DNA of 37,064 bases. It comes from Desulfotomaculaceae bacterium. Lineage in GTDB: Bacteria; Bacillota; Desulfotomaculia; Desulfotomaculales; Pelotomaculaceae. A program made the translations under genes and the position numbers. Location of the stretch: the NCBI GenBank assembly GCA_028709235.1, contig JAQVXL010000017.1:1-37064 (forward strand), given 5' to 3'. Below the pieces are notes generated by a model. That model was not told the origin of the DNA, searched no databases, and saw only the letters and a list, made by a program, of their open reading frames with translations. This document shows positions 29,783-37,064 of this stretch, piece after piece; the first letter of the stretch is position 1; each line of letters starts with the position of its first letter.

Positions 29783-31678
29783 TTGGATTTCCTGAAACTG
29801 ATAGAGGAATATCGTTCGCTGGAAAAACAACTTGCCTGGGAAGGAACTTTCAAGGATTACCTTGATATAATCAAAGAAAAACCGCAAATAAGTCAACTAG
29901 CCCATGCCAGGATTTATAATATGATCGAAAGCGCCGGGACGGAGGAGAAAGACAACATTAAGAGTTACAATTTTTTCTCATCCGAACTATTCGGCCTGGA
30001 AAATACCCTGGAAAAACTGGTTGAGGAATATTTTCACCCTGCCGCCCGCCGGCTGGACGTACGCAAACGGATCTTGCTGCTGATGGGCCCGGTCAGCGGC
30101 GGCAAGTCAACCCTGGTGGCCATGTTGAAACGGGGCCTGGAAAAATACAGCCGCACCAGTGAAGGCGCCCTTTACGGCATTAAAGGATGCCCGATGCACG
30201 AAGAACCGCTGCACCTGATCCCCAGGGAACTGAGAGAGGAGTTCCAAAAGATCTATAACGTATACATTGAAGGGGAGCTGTGCCCCTCCTGCCGGATGAT
30301 GTTGGACGTGGAGTACGGCGGCAATATTGAAAGGGTGCCTGTGGAACGGGTGTTTTTGTCCGAGGACAACCGGTCTGGTATCGGCACTTTTACCCCTTCC
30401 GATCCAAAATCCCAGGATATCGCCGATCTGACCGGCAGCATGGACTTTTCTACCATCACAGAATACGGCTCAGAGTCGGATCCCCGCGCTTACCGCTTTG
30501 ACGGGGAGCTGAATATCGCCAACCGCGGCATGATGGAGTTCCAGGAAATGCTCAAGTGCGACGAGAAGTTCCTCTGGAATCTGCTCAGCCTGTCCCAGGA
30601 AGGCAATTTCAAAGCCGGCCGCTTCGCCTTGATCTACGCCGATGAGATGATCGTGGCCCATACCAACGAAAACGAATACAAAAGTTTTATCAGCAACAAG
30701 AAAAACGAGGCGCTGCAGTCCAGGATTATAGTGATAAAAATACCGTACAACCTGAAAGTTACGGACGAGGTAAAAATCTACGAAAAGCTGATCAAGCAGA
30801 GCGATCTGCGTAGTATCCACATCGCGCCCCACGCCATGCGGGTAGCCAGCATTTTCTCGGTTTTATCCAGGTTAAGTGAATCTAAAAAGCAAGGCATGGA
30901 CCTGGTCAAGAAGATGAAGCTGTACGACGGCGAGGACGTGGAGGGATTCAAGCAGAAGGACCTGCACGAGCTGCAAAACGAGGCTATCGATGAGGGCATG
31001 AGCGGCGTCGACCCCCGCTACGTGATCAACCGCCTGTCATCGGCCCTGATCCGCACCTCCACCCAGTGCATCAACCCTCTTGACGTCCTGCGTGCCTTGA
31101 AGGAAGGCCTGGACCAGCATCCTTCCATCACCCAGGAGGAACGCGACAACCTGCTGAACTTTATCTCAGTGGCGCGCAAAGAGTACGACGAAATGGCCAA
31201 AAAAGAAGTACAGAAGGCCTTTGTCTACTCCTATGAAGAATCGGCCAAGATTTTGTTTGAAAACTACCTGGATAATGTGGAGGCCTTCTGCAACGGCGCC
31301 AAAATGAAAGACCCGATCACCGACGAAGAGCTGGAGCCGGACGAAAAGCTGATGCGCTCCATCGAAGAGCAGATCGGCATCTCCGAAAGCGCCAAAAAAG
31401 CCTTCCGGGAGGAAATCCTGATCAGGCTTTCCAGCTACGCCCGCAAAAACAAACGCTTTGACTACAACTCCCACGAGCGCCTGCGGGAAGCTATAGAGAA
31501 AAAGTTGTTCGCCGATTTAAAGGACGTGGTAAAAATCACCACCTCCACCAAGACCCCGGACGCCGAACAGCTGAAAAGGATCAACCAGGTCAGCGCCCGC
31601 CTGATCTCAGACCACGGTTACTGCCCCAACTGCGCCAACGAGCTGCTCCGGTACATCGGCAGCCTGCTCAACCGTTAG
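29783..31678 (+). CDS. prkA: PrkA, serine protein kinase / AAA+ protein
   Basis: With TTG 29783 as start (AAGGAGTG 6-7 nt upstream) the protein has 631 residues, the length of B. subtilis PrkA; the open frame reaches 29738. Order: N-terminal helices, PrkA AAA domain with Walker A LLMGPVSGGKST (about 100-111), a Cys pair ELCPSCRMML, SGIGTFTPSDPKSQDIADLTGS, FDGELNIANRGMMEFQEMLK as the Walker B region, IVAHTNENEY, and the C-terminal PrkA domain with VDPRYVINRLSSAL and a closing CPNCANELL. PrkA acts in sporulation signalling; whether it is a kinase or an AAA+ protease is debated. yhbH follows 11 nt later. Confidence 0.95.
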   Translation: MDFLKLIEEYRSLEKQLAWEGTFKDYLDIIKEKPQISQLAHARIYNMIESAGTEEKDNIKSYNFFSSELFGLENTLEKLVEEYFHPAARRLDVRKRILLLMGPVSGGKSTLVAMLKRGLEKYSRTSEGALYGIKGCPMHEEPLHLIPRELREEFQKIYNVYIEGELCPSCRMMLDVEYGGNIERVPVERVFLSEDNRSGIGTFTPSDPKSQDIADLTGSMDFSTITEYGSESDPRAYRFDGELNIANRGMMEFQEMLKCDEKFLWNLLSLSQEGNFKAGRFALIYADEMIVAHTNENEYKSFISNKKNEALQSRIIVIKIPYNLKVTDEVKIYEKLIKQSDLRSIHIAPHAMRVASIFSVLSRLSESKKQGMDLVKKMKLYDGEDVEGFKQKDLHELQNEAIDEGMSGVDPRYVINRLSSALIRTSTQCINPLDVLRALKEGLDQHPSITQEERDNLLNFISVARKEYDEMAKKEVQKAFVYSYEESAKILFENYLDNVEAFCNGAKMKDPITDEELEPDEKLMRSIEEQIGISESAKKAFREEILIRLSSYARKNKRFDYNSHERLREAIEKKLFADLKDVVKITTSTKTPDAEQLKRINQVSARLISDHGYCPNCANELLRYIGSLLNR

Positions 31679-31689
31679 GGTGCCAGGCC

Positions 31690-32853
31690 ATGACAGAGCC
31701 AAATCTGATTATCACCCGGGAGGATTGGTCCCTGCACCGCAAGGGGGAAATAGACCGGCAGCGCCACCGGGAGAAAGTGCGGGAGGCCATTAAAAAGAAC
31801 CTGGCGGATATCGTCAGCGAGGAGAGCATTATCATGCACGACGGCCGCAAGATAGTAAAGGTGCCTATCCGCTCGCTGCATGAATACCATTTCCGCTATG
31901 ACTTCAACAAGCAAAAGCATGCCGGGCAGGGCGACGGCAGCAGCAAACAGGGCGATGTAGTATATTCCGAACCCAAGACAGGTCAGGGCGGCCAGGGCCA
32001 AGGGGCCGGCGACGAGCCCGGCGTGGATTATTATGAGGCGGACATTACTGTGGATGAGCTGGCGGAGATGATTTTTGAGGACCTGGGACTGCCCAACCTG
32101 GAACAAAAAAAGAAGCCGGAGATGGCTTCCGACGCCCTGGAATTCAGGGACATCAGAAAGAAAGGCATTTCCAGCAATATCGACCGCAAGCGTACGATCA
32201 TGGAGGCGATCAAGCGCAGCGCGATGAAAGGGGAGGACGAAGCGCTGGTCATCACCCCCGAGGACTTGCGGTTCAAGACCTGGGAGGTCACCTATAAATA
32301 CGAGTCTAACGCGGTGGTCCTGGCCATGATGGACACTTCGGGGTCGATGGGGCCATTTGAAAAATACATCGCCCGCAGCTTTTTCTTCTGGATGGTCCGC
32401 TTCCTGCGCACCAAGTACAACAACGTCCATATCGTGTTTCTGGCTCACCATACCGAGGCCAAAGAGACCACGGAGGAGGAGTTTTTCACCAAAGGGGCCA
32501 GCGGCGGCACCCGCTGCTCCTCCGCTTACAAGCTGGCCCTGGAAGTGATCGAAACACGTTACAGCCCCGTTGACTATAATATTTATGCCTTTCACTTCTC
32601 CGACGGCGACAACCTGTCCTCCGACAACGAGAACTGTATCAAGTATATGAATGAGCTGCTGCAGGTCTGCAACATGGTCGGGTACGGGGAGATCGAAGGC
32701 CCGTATTATTACACGTCCACCTTGCGCAACGCCTTCAAAAAAATTCAGAACGACAAGTTCACCTGCGTCACCGTCAAAGACAAAAGCGGTGTGTACCCGG
32801 CCCTGAAAAAATTTTTCAGCCTATCCCCCGGCCAACCGGGAGAAAAAACCTAG
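31690..32853 (+). CDS. yhbH: YhbH/YeaH family (DUF444) protein
   Basis: A 387-residue DUF444 protein with a von Willebrand A-like C-terminal half: VVLAMMDTSGSMGPFEKYIARSFFFWMVRFLRTKY contains the MIDAS motif DTSGS, followed by VFLAHHTEAKETTEEEFFTKGASGGTRCSSAYKLALE and YAFHFSDGDNLSSDN. The N-terminal part RDWSLHRKGEIDRQRHREKVREAIKKNLADIVSEESI is typical, and a Gly/Gln-rich linker (GQGDGSSKQGD...GGQGQGAGD) separates the halves. It normally occurs with prkA and spoVR; spoVR is absent here. ATG 31690 has AGGGTG upstream, 11 nt after prkA. Confidence 0.93.
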   Translation: MTEPNLIITREDWSLHRKGEIDRQRHREKVREAIKKNLADIVSEESIIMHDGRKIVKVPIRSLHEYHFRYDFNKQKHAGQGDGSSKQGDVVYSEPKTGQGGQGQGAGDEPGVDYYEADITVDELAEMIFEDLGLPNLEQKKKPEMASDALEFRDIRKKGISSNIDRKRTIMEAIKRSAMKGEDEALVITPEDLRFKTWEVTYKYESNAVVLAMMDTSGSMGPFEKYIARSFFFWMVRFLRTKYNNVHIVFLAHHTEAKETTEEEFFTKGASGGTRCSSAYKLALEVIETRYSPVDYNIYAFHFSDGDNLSSDNENCIKYMNELLQVCNMVGYGEIEGPYYYTSTLRNAFKKIQNDKFTCVTVKDKSGVYPALKKFFSLSPGQPGEKT

Positions 32854-32871
32854 AACACCCATTCCAATTGC

Positions 32872-33011
32872 AGGGCGGGTTGTAACCCGCCACCCCAATC
32901 GGGGACATACCTCCACATGCAGAAATGTATGTAACAGAGGTGTGTCCCCATTCCTTTCCGTTGCAGGGCGGTTTCAACCCGCCAAAGATGTGCGGATAAA
33001 TCCGCACCTAC
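32872..33011 (-). repeat. R2 copy 4, two GGCGGG-type palindromes and a REP A arm
   Basis: GCAGGGCGGGTTGTAACCCGCCAC (32872-32895 in two halves), R2 (CAATCGGGGACATACCTCC...AACAGAGGTGTGTCCCCATT, 32895-32960), GCAGGGCGGTTTCAACCCGC (from 32964), then an inverted REP A arm, TGCGGATAAATCCGCA (32991-33006) with CCTAC (33007-33011). There is no gene between yhbH and 33110. Confidence 0.8.
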
Positions 33012-33109
33012 AGATGCCCCTGGGCCAAATTATTCCGGCTCGGGGGCTAAATTTATTTTCATCAAGTGCCGATATAATTAAGGGTTTATAAGAGCAGGGA
33101 GGGATTTGA

Positions 33110-34207
33110 GTGAAAATGCTTGTGAAAAAATTAGTAAATAATTCAGATGGGCAAGTACTGGTGCTGTTTGCTTTGGCACTTACAGTTTTAGTGGGTTTTA
33201 CAGCTCTTGTTGTTGATGTGGGCAGAATAAACGTTAGACAAGCAAGTATGCAAAGCGCCGTTGACGCCGCTGCCCTGGCGGCGGTGCAAGAATTACCGGA
33301 AAATACGGTGGCGGCAACAACAAAAGCTGAAGAATTCTTTGAAGAAAATGGTTTTAAGAAAGAACAAATAACAAAAGTGGAATTTTTAAATTCCGACAGA
33401 AAAATCAGGGTAACTGCATCTACACCTCTTGAATACACCTTTGCAAAAATATTTAATAAGGGAAATAGCACAACAGTTACTAAAAAAGCAGCCGCAGCCC
33501 TGACTACACCTTTTAGTGATCTGGATTACGCAATATTTTCTGGCGACGAATTGGAATTGCTGCATTTCACAGGGGGCAGCACTACAATCAATGGAGATGT
33601 ACACTCAAATCAAAATATCAAAGGACATGCCACAATAAATGGTGAGGCTACGGCAGTAGGAGTATTTGAAAATCCTGAACCAGATGCAACGGTAAAAACC
33701 GACAATTCACCCGTTCTGAATATGCCGGAACTTTCAGCTGATGAACTTGCTGAACTCAAGCAATCAGCAATAAGCAGCGGTACTTTTTATGCCGGAAATG
33801 TATCTTTTTCCCCTGATCAATTAAACGCAATATTTGCAACTGGCGCTGTTATATACGTTGAGGGTAATGTTACAACAAACGGATCTGGTGTTTGTGCATC
33901 AGCCGGGTCAATAATTGCGACCGGCAATATTACTTTTAATGGAAGCGATGTTACATTGACTCAAACCAGTCCGATTTGTTTTTATACAAGTGGAGTTGGA
34001 AGCACTGTAACATTGAATGGGAGTGGTTGTGACTTGTATGGTGCGGTTTGGGCGCCGAAGGGAACAGTTGCGTTTAACGGGCAAGGTCAGAAGATAACAG
34101 GTAAGGTATATGGGGACAAAGTTACATTTGCCGGTGCTGTAACAGTCAATTACAGCAATGATGATGCGATTGACTTTCCAATAAAAACATTTAGACTGGT
34201 GGAATAA
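33110..34207 (+). CDS. TadE/TadG-like membrane protein with polymer-forming-type C-terminus
   Basis: 365 residues. The N-terminus GQVLVLFALALTVLVGFTALVVDVGRINVRQASMQSAVDAAALAAVQEL is the Tad/TadG-type motif: one membrane helix followed by the DVG...LQ-AxDAAALA segment. The part from about 150 has repeated Gly/Thr/Ser/Asn strands (GGSTTINGDVHSNQNIKGHATINGEA, GNVTTNGSGV, GNITFNGSDV, GAVWAPKGTVAFNGQGQKITGKVYGDKVTFAGAV), resembling a right-handed beta-solenoid such as bactofilin-like or DUF7305 domains. It likely faces the cell surface as part of a Flp/Tad pilus or envelope structure. GTG 33110 has AGGGAGGG upstream. It is clearly more AT-rich than its neighbours. Confidence 0.75.
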   Translation: MKMLVKKLVNNSDGQVLVLFALALTVLVGFTALVVDVGRINVRQASMQSAVDAAALAAVQELPENTVAATTKAEEFFEENGFKKEQITKVEFLNSDRKIRVTASTPLEYTFAKIFNKGNSTTVTKKAAAALTTPFSDLDYAIFSGDELELLHFTGGSTTINGDVHSNQNIKGHATINGEATAVGVFENPEPDATVKTDNSPVLNMPELSADELAELKQSAISSGTFYAGNVSFSPDQLNAIFATGAVIYVEGNVTTNGSGVCASAGSIIATGNITFNGSDVTLTQTSPICFYTSGVGSTVTLNGSGCDLYGAVWAPKGTVAFNGQGQKITGKVYGDKVTFAGAVTVNYSNDDAIDFPIKTFRLVE

Positions 34208-34252
34208 GCATAGTGTTGGTAGTATAACAAATATGATATAGATTGCCAATGT

Positions 34253-34281
34253 TTGCCTTGGAAACTATACCAAAGTATAAT
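34253..34281 (+). promoter_or_regulatory. SigA-type promoter before the histidine kinase
   Basis: TTGCCT (34253-34258), 17-bp spacer, TATAAT (34276-34281), 42 nt before ATG 34324. Confidence 0.6.
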
Positions 34282-34323
34282 ATACTAAAGCAGTATAAAA
34301 AAACCAAAAGAAGGGTTGATCGT

Positions 34324-35199
34324 ATGGACAAGGCAACCCTGCACCAGGACGATACAACTTCGGTGGCCGGATTAAGCCGTTTCCAGCACGCGGCTGTATT
34401 ATCTGATGATATGCTCGGCGGGCGCCGGGTACTCAAACTTTTCCGGTACATCTCCTGGTTTCTGACTTCAATATTTTATCTAAGAAGTTCTCCGGATCAC
34501 CCCTTGTTTTTTCAAATGATGGTGGTGCTGGCGCTGCTGCTGGCTTCCTGGGTAGCGGTGCGCCTGTACTCAAAAATCGATAAAAACCCAAAAAATATAC
34601 TCGGCATCATCGTCATCGACACCCTCTTTGTTGGCATCCTGCTGCTGATTCCGACAGGCGGTGTGAACAGCCCCTTCATCTGGTACGCGCTAAATCCCGT
34701 ATTCACGGCCATCAGCCTGCTGCCGGTAATCTACTGCTGGGTTGTGCTGGGGATACTGGCGGCGGCCGTGGCCGCCAGCGCTGTTTATTACGGCAACGGG
34801 CTGCTTGTATTTAATCAATTTAAGGACAACCTGTGGTTTTCACTAGTTTTCCTGCTGCTGATCACGGCGGCCCTGCTTTTTGCCCGGCTGAACAAGCAGG
34901 TGTCCGAAGCTTATGAAAAACTGTCAGACACTCACCAGTCAACTGAACGACTGCTGGACCATATTTCGGACCTGTACCAGGCCCTGGAATCTTTTTCAGT
35001 GGGGGAAAACCCGCGGCAATCAGCCGGCCTGCTGGCCACCTATGCCAGGAAGCTGACCGGTTCCCGGGCGGGATTTTGTTACATAGCCCAGGGACAATAT
35101 GAATATCTTTGGGAAACGTCCGACCCTGACGGGATCCTGGCTTACTACAAGCGGAGAGAGCTGGACAACCTCTGGCAGTTGGCCAAAGGAGGGCCGTGA
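34324..35199 (+). CDS. Sensor histidine kinase, N-terminal part (frame ends at in-frame UGA)
   Basis: The sensor half of a NarX/DegS-like kinase. About six hydrophobic segments (LFRYISWFLTSIFYL, MMVVLALLLASWVAVRL, ILGIIVIDTLFVGILLLIP, FIWYALNPVFTAISLLPVIYCWVVLGILAAAVAASAVYY, LWFSLVFLLLITAALLFARL) are followed by a coiled linker and the start of a GAF-like domain (SAGLLATYARKLTGSRAGFCYIAQGQYEYLW). The frame stops at TGA 35197-35199, while the rest of the kinase continues in the +1 frame. AGGAGGG lies just before the stop. ATG 34324 has AGAAGGG upstream. Either a mutation, a sequencing error or a +1 recoding site; see findings. Confidence 0.85.
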   Translation: MDKATLHQDDTTSVAGLSRFQHAAVLSDDMLGGRRVLKLFRYISWFLTSIFYLRSSPDHPLFFQMMVVLALLLASWVAVRLYSKIDKNPKNILGIIVIDTLFVGILLLIPTGGVNSPFIWYALNPVFTAISLLPVIYCWVVLGILAAAVAASAVYYGNGLLVFNQFKDNLWFSLVFLLLITAALLFARLNKQVSEAYEKLSDTHQSTERLLDHISDLYQALESFSVGENPRQSAGLLATYARKLTGSRAGFCYIAQGQYEYLWETSDPDGILAYYKRRELDNLWQLAKGGP

Positions 35200-36025
35200 G
35201 ATCATTTTCGTGCCGCTGCAGTCGGACAGCATACTTTTTGGGCTGCTCGGATACGTGATGTACAGCGGCCATGAGAATTTCGAAAACGAATCCCGGGCGC
35301 TCAGCTACCTGACCGAATTGGTCGCGGCCGTGATGGAACGCCAGAAGGCGGAGGACCTGTCAGCCCGGCTGATGGTGGTGGAGGAGCAGAACCGCATCGC
35401 TAACGAGATCCATGACGGGGTGTCCCAGCAGTTGTTCAGCGTGGTTTACGCGCTGCACGCCCTGTCCCGGAAGAAAGGCCAGCTGCAGGAACAGGAAGTG
35501 CAAAAACAATTGAGCCTGATCAAAAAGACGGCAAACCAGGCGGCGAAGGACCTGCGCGCTTCCATCTACCGGATCAGCCCCAACAAGCGGGGCGAACAGG
35601 TCTTTTTAGCCGGTGTCTCCAGCTACCTGGAGGACCTGGCCAGGCTGAACCATATTGATGTGCAATTCTTGCCGGAGGGCTCCGAGGAATCCCTCAGCCC
35701 GGCCCTGCGCAAAGCGCTGTACCGGATCATCCGCGAAGCCACTTCCAACGCCATCCGTCACGGCAGATGCGGTAGTATCAAGGTCATATTAAAGATGACA
35801 CCTGTAAAGGTTTCACTGCAGGTGATAGACGACGGTAAAGGTTTTATGGCAGACGAAAAGAAGCAGCAGGGCGGCCTGGGCCTGGTGAACATGCGCAGCC
35901 TGATGGCCACGTTCAATGGCAGCTTTACCATCGACAGCTGTCCCGGCAGCGGGACGATAATAACTTGTGTGGCGCCGGACGACGCTGAAAGCGAAGCAGT
36001 TCAATGGGCCACGGGGGGTGCTTGA
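35099..36025 (+). CDS. Sensor histidine kinase, C-terminal catalytic part (+1 frame)
   Basis: The continuation of the kinase. The meaningful part starts near 35198 (EIIFVPLQSDSILFGLLGYVMYSG, the end of the GAF-like domain). Then comes the HisKA_3 dimerisation helix with the phosphorylated His in EEQNRIANEIHDGVSQQLFSVVYALH, and the HATPase domain with REATSNAIRHG (N box), VIDDGKGF (G1) and GGLGLVNMRSL (G2). The open frame reaches back to ATG 35099, but those first 33 codons lie over the other frame, look unlike a protein domain and lack a good ribosome site. The stop overlaps the response-regulator ATG (TGATG), so the pair is coupled. Confidence 0.85.
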   Translation: MNIFGKRPTLTGSWLTTSGESWTTSGSWPKEGREIIFVPLQSDSILFGLLGYVMYSGHENFENESRALSYLTELVAAVMERQKAEDLSARLMVVEEQNRIANEIHDGVSQQLFSVVYALHALSRKKGQLQEQEVQKQLSLIKKTANQAAKDLRASIYRISPNKRGEQVFLAGVSSYLEDLARLNHIDVQFLPEGSEESLSPALRKALYRIIREATSNAIRHGRCGSIKVILKMTPVKVSLQVIDDGKGFMADEKKQQGGLGLVNMRSLMATFNGSFTIDSCPGSGTIITCVAPDDAESEAVQWATGGA

Positions 36026-36645
36026 TGTTGAAAGTGTTTATTATTGATGATCACCCGCTGGTTTGCGCGGGGATCAAAGCCATTCTGGAAAATGAAGAAG
36101 GCATGGAATGGGCCGGCAGCGCCGGCAACGGGCAGGAGGCCGAGCAGTTTTTCCGGCATACCAGGCCAGACCTGGCCCTGGTCGACCTGAGGCTGCCGGG
36201 GGAAAACGGTATCGGGATTATCAGGAGGCTGCGCCCGCTGGCGCCTGAATGCCGCTATATCATCCTGACCACCTACGCGGATCCGGAAGATGTGCGGTTG
36301 GCCATGGAAGCCGGCGTGGACGGGTATATCCTGAAAGAAGCGCTGCCGGAAGAGATGACCAGCGCCCTGCGCCTGGTGGGGCGGGGCCGGCCCTATTTTG
36401 ACCCGTCAGTGATGCAGTTGATGCTGCGACAACCTAAAAAGGCTGACGACAATCTATCCGAATTAACGGACCGCGAGCTGGAGGTGCTGCGGGCTCTGAC
36501 ACAGGGGCTGAGCAACAGGGAAATAGCTAAAATGCTTTTTGTCACCGAACATACGGTCAAAAAGCATATCAGCAGCATCCTGAGCAAGCTGGATTTGAAG
36601 GACCGCACCCAGGCGGCGCTGTACGCGGTCTCGAACGGGGTGTAA
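36025..36645 (+). CDS. NarL/DegU-type response regulator
   Basis: A 206-residue two-component regulator. Receiver domain 1-120: acidic pocket IIDDH (8-9), phospho-acceptor Asp54 in LALVDLRLPGENG, Thr in LTTYAD, Lys104 in YILKEAL. The C-terminal LuxR-type helix-turn-helix is LTDRELEVLRALTQGLSNREIAKMLFVTEHTVKKHISSILSKLDLKDRTQAALYA. The frame opens at ATG 36004, but ATG 36025 follows GGGGGGTG and overlaps the kinase stop by one base, so it is preferred. With the kinase before it and a pilin after it, control of pilin or surface-structure expression is plausible but inferred. Confidence 0.93.
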   Translation: MLKVFIIDDHPLVCAGIKAILENEEGMEWAGSAGNGQEAEQFFRHTRPDLALVDLRLPGENGIGIIRRLRPLAPECRYIILTTYADPEDVRLAMEAGVDGYILKEALPEEMTSALRLVGRGRPYFDPSVMQLMLRQPKKADDNLSELTDRELEVLRALTQGLSNREIAKMLFVTEHTVKKHISSILSKLDLKDRTQAALYAVSNGV

Positions 36646-36655
36646 TCTAAATTAG

Positions 36656-36669
36656 TACACTTTGGTGTA
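36656..36669 (+). promoter_or_regulatory. Perfect inverted repeat TACAC-TTTG-GTGTA, possible operator
   Basis: A 14-bp perfect dyad between the regulator stop and the pilin gene, 10 nt after the regulator stop. NarL-type regulators often bind TAC...GTA-type dyads, so this is a candidate binding site for the adjacent regulator. It is unproven. Confidence 0.4.
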
Positions 36670-36782
36670 ATATATTATTCATACATTTGAGGGATGGAAT
36701 AAAATAAGTGATTTGCTATCATATGGATCAGAGAAGAAGCAAATTTCCCGGATGCTCATGGTAATAGAAGGGTATGAGCTTT

Positions 36783-36965
36783 ATGAAAGAAGCCATGTTC
36801 GTAATTTTAAACAGACTTTTTAAAGATGAAGAAGGTCAAGGCCTGGTTGAATACGCGATGATTTTATTCTTCGTTGTTGTTGCACTGGTAAGCATGCTTA
36901 CTGCTGTCGGTGTTACCCTAAAGAATAAATATATAATTATGATTCCAGTGCAAAAACCCCTCTAA
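36783..36965 (+). CDS. Flp/Fap-type pilin
   Basis: A 60-residue small pilin: MKEAMFVILNRLFKDEEGQGLVEYAMILFFVVVALVSMLTAVGVTLKNKY... The prepilin cleavage and assembly motif GQGLVEY follows a basic-acidic leader, with cleavage expected after the Gly, and one hydrophobic helix forms the pilus core. The C-terminal tail (IIMIPVQKPL) differs from the usual short polar tail of Flp proteins, so the 3' end may have changed by a small frameshift. ATG 36783 lies 11 nt after GAAGGG; ATG 36774 is only 2 nt from it. Tad-pilus assembly genes are expected downstream of the window. Confidence 0.85.
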   Translation: MKEAMFVILNRLFKDEEGQGLVEYAMILFFVVVALVSMLTAVGVTLKNKYIIMIPVQKPL

Positions 36966-37064
36966 AACCTGAGAAAATTGAATTACCATGAAGGAATTAA
37001 CATCTCTGAAGTCGAATTACAAAGATAATAAGAGTAAACAAAAGTAACAGAGAGCTAATTCAAC
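36966..37064 (+). other. Window end, no gene seen
   Basis: AT-rich sequence after the pilin. Only a 19-codon ATG frame without a convincing ribosome site is present. Confidence 0.6.

Noticed and set aside
31675-32595. 306-residue - strand ORF opposite yhbH
   Set aside because: It lies wholly over the well-supported yhbH gene and shows no family motif; long antisense frames are expected in GC-rich genes.
8945-33011. A CRISPR array made of the recurring hairpin repeats
   Set aside because: The repeats are scattered over 24 kb, in both orientations and at gene ends, not evenly spaced with unique spacers, and no cas gene is present.
36988-37047. 19-codon ORF after the pilin
   Set aside because: Too short, lysine/asparagine-rich by composition and without a convincing ribosome site.

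Overview
The window looks like a chromosome segment of a moderately GC-rich, endospore-forming, anaerobic Firmicute, most like the Peptococcaceae / Desulfotomaculum-Pelotomaculum group. The pointers are a [NiFe]-hydrogenase maturation operon, a CotF-type spore coat protein, a SigI/RsgI pair, a GerMN germination lipoprotein, the sporulation-type PrkA-YhbH pair, AddAB rather than RecBCD, MurT/GatD, and many TTG/GTG starts with strong Shine-Dalgarno sites. The taxonomic call is inference from gene content only.

Layout. 1-3414: hypF (3' part)-hypC-hypD-hypE on +. 3538-5097: comM/yifB on -. 5303-7490: small + strand genes: an HTH-like protein, an acidic protein with four internal repeats, a 93-residue unknown, a CotF-family protein and a 57-residue unknown, with two strong terminators. 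7689-8926: divergent isoaspartyl peptidase and DUF1294 membrane protein. 9185-11163: sigI-rsgI. 11212-11688: DUF441 membrane protein (-). 11863-14167: two paralogous FlK-like thioesterases around a small unknown and an SbcD/Mre11-like phosphoesterase. 14249-21476: addB-addA. 21481-22073: a REP-associated tyrosine transposase (RAYT) between inverted REP hairpins. 22250-24222: two - strand genes (DUF6125-like; S66 LD-carboxypeptidase). 24393-27960: acylphosphatase, metallo-beta-lactamase-fold hydrolase, murT-gatD. 28038-28907: GerMN/Gmad2 lipoprotein. 28908-29782: a repeat field with a 270-bp-period duplication. 29783-32853: prkA-yhbH. 33110-36965: TadE/G-like protein, a histidine kinase interrupted by a +1 frameshift, a NarL-type regulator and a Flp-type pilin.

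The most interesting structure is in the non-coding DNA. A short repeat made of the pentamer GTAGG followed by a 16-nt hairpin occurs in two forms: A (TGCGGAT..ATCCGCA) and B (TCCGGAT..ATCCGGA). Inverted A...B pairs about 100 bp long (REPIN-like) are scattered through the window. The same A...B pair flanks the single RAYT gene, so the window holds both the likely autonomous element and its presumed non-autonomous derivatives. Several single A copies lie 3-18 bp after stop codons in the same orientation, and one is followed by a T-run, so they may double as terminators. At least three further repeat families share the same gaps, and one palindrome sits in frame inside murT. I saw no rRNA, tRNA or CRISPR array.
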